Shown in pieces: positions 63,222-64,000 of a stretch of DNA of 64,000 nucleotides (the first letter of the stretch is position 1; the number at the start of each line of letters is the position of its first letter). The notes under the pieces were generated by a model. The model was not told the origin of the DNA. It searched no databases and was given only the letters and a program-made list of their open reading frames with translations. The translations under genes were made by a program, and so were the position numbers. The stretch covers positions 186,001 to 250,000 of the forward strand of contig NZ_QSBV01000001.1 in the NCBI RefSeq assembly GCF_003465825.1. The letters are read 5' to 3'. Source of the stretch: Collinsella sp. AF02-46-1. GTDB taxonomy: Bacteria > Actinomycetota > Coriobacteriia > Coriobacteriales > Coriobacteriaceae.

Positions 63222-64000
63222 CTAGCACTGCTCGAGCGCCTGCTCAAGGTCGGCAATCAGATCGGCCGTGTCCTCGAGGCCGCACGACAGGCGCACCATG
63301 TCGGCGGAGATACCGCAGGCGATGAGCTCCTCATCGTTCATCTGGCGATGGGTGGCGTTTGCCGGATGCAAGCAACAGGTGCGCGCATCGGCCACGTGCG
63401 TAGCGATCTGGGCGAGCTTAAGGCTCTTCATAAAGGTCTCGGCCGCCGCACGACCACCGTTAAAGCCAAAGCTCACAACGCCGCAGGTACCGCTAGGCAT
63501 GTACTTCTGAGCCAGGTCATAGTACTTGTCGCCTTCCAGGCCCGGATAACTCACGAAGCGCACCTTGGGATGGCTCTGCAGGAACTTGGCAACGGCCAGG
63601 CCATTCTCGCAATGACGCGGCATGCGCACATGCAGGCTCTCGAGCGAGCTGTTCAGGAAAAACGCCGCCTGCGGGTTCTGCATAGGGCCGAGGTCGCGCA
63701 TGAGCTGCGCGGTGGCCTTGGTAATGAAGGCGCCCTCGCGACCGAACTTCTCGGCATAGGTCACGCCGTGGTAGCTCTCGTCGGGCGTGGTGAGACCCGG
63801 GAACTTGTCCGCATGGGCCATCCAGTCAAACTGGCCGTGGTCGACAATCACGCCACCCAGGTAGGCTGCATGGCCATCCATGTACTTGGTGGTGGAGTGC
63901 GTGACGATGTCGGCGCCCCACTCAAAGGGACGGCACATCACAGGCGTCGGGAAGGTGTTGTCGACCATCAGCGGCACGCCGTGGTCATGCGCGGCCTTGG
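63222..64000 (-). CDS. metY: O-acetylhomoserine aminocarboxypropyltransferase (partial, 5' end outside window)
   Basis: The C-terminal 259 residues of a Cys/Met metabolism PLP enzyme. PLMVDNTFPTPVMCRPFEWGADIVTHSTTKYMDGHAAYLGGVIVDHG includes the PLP lysine (STTKYMDGH). GPMQNPQAAFFLNSSLESLHVRMPRHCENGLAVAKFLQSH and the C-terminal HPANATHRQMNDEEL...MVRLSCGLEDTADLIADLEQAL fit O-acetylhomoserine sulfhydrylases. It would make homocysteine from sulfide. The gene continues beyond the window edge. Confidence 0.92.
   Translation of the reverse strand, partial: KAAHDHGVPLMVDNTFPTPVMCRPFEWGADIVTHSTTKYMDGHAAYLGGVIVDHGQFDWMAHADKFPGLTTPDESYHGVTYAEKFGREGAFITKATAQLMRDLGPMQNPQAAFFLNSSLESLHVRMPRHCENGLAVAKFLQSHPKVRFVSYPGLEGDKYYDLAQKYMPSGTCGVVSFGFNGGRAAAETFMKSLKLAQIATHVADARTCCLHPANATHRQMNDEELIACGISADMVRLSCGLEDTADLIADLEQALEQC

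Overview
The window looks like a chromosome segment of an anaerobic, high-GC gut actinobacterium of the class Coriobacteriia, most likely Collinsella or a close relative. That assignment is inferred from gene content and style: GC-rich housekeeping genes, a full selenocysteine system, a GlpA/GlpB/DUF1667 cluster, double-cubane-cluster reductases and many palindromic intergenic elements. There is no rRNA or other strict marker in the window. No phage, IS element or CRISPR array was found.

Layout. (1) 1-933: remnant of a transglutaminase-like/ricin-lectin surface protein, broken by frameshifts and stop codons. (2) 1128-16743, all minus strand: a capsule/exopolysaccharide operon led by a NusG paralogue of the LoaP type. 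It continues with an initiating phosphoglycosyltransferase, UDP-glucose dehydrogenase, UDP-glucuronate epimerase, two GT4 enzymes, a radical SAM/SPASM protein, a Wzy-like polymerase, two ATP-grasp proteins, a pyruvyl transferase, a GT2, an F420-type iron-sulfur protein and a flippase, and ends at a terminator. A 15-bp inverted repeat flanks a TATAAT promoter element upstream of loaP, and a short hairpin follows loaP. The distal half (about 1.1-9.4 kb) is clearly more AT-rich than the proximal half, so the operon is mosaic. (3) 17-24.5 kb: thrS, a zinc-ribbon membrane protein, a six-arm alternating inverted-repeat array with an exact 40-bp pitch, a three-gene GlpA/GlpB/DUF1667 oxidoreductase operon and an M24 peptidase. 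(4) 24.9-33.2 kb: folC, valS, clpX, clpP, tig and tRNA-Leu. (5) 33.3-38.5 kb: a molybdenum hydroxylase (fused 2Fe-2S and Mo subunit plus FAD subunit) and gdhA. (6) 38.8-48.4 kb: a selenium region with tRNA-Sec, selB, selA, a formate/nitrite channel, tRNA-Gly, tRNA-Pro, brnQ, a cysteine desulfurase, DUF3343, yedF and selD. SelD is itself a selenoprotein with an in-frame UGA at codon 17. (7) 48.5-52.3 kb: a 2-hydroxyacyl-CoA-dehydratase-type activase and two double-cubane reductase paralogues, separated by two copies of a covarying hairpin element. (8) 52.4-57.9 kb: molybdate uptake and cofactor genes (modC, an unusual modB with an extracytoplasmic domain, modA, mog, moeA). (9) 58-64 kb: a ClC channel, a lipid kinase, a release-factor-like protein, xpt, an MFS exporter and a partial metY.

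How the parts fit. Molybdate import (modABC), cofactor insertion (mog, moeA), selenium activation and delivery (selD, yedF, DUF3343, cysteine desulfurase) and selenocysteine insertion (selA, selB, tRNA-Sec) together could support molybdenum/selenium enzymes such as the hydroxylase encoded here. The capsule operon looks built for variable expression: a possible invertible promoter together with a dedicated antiterminator.
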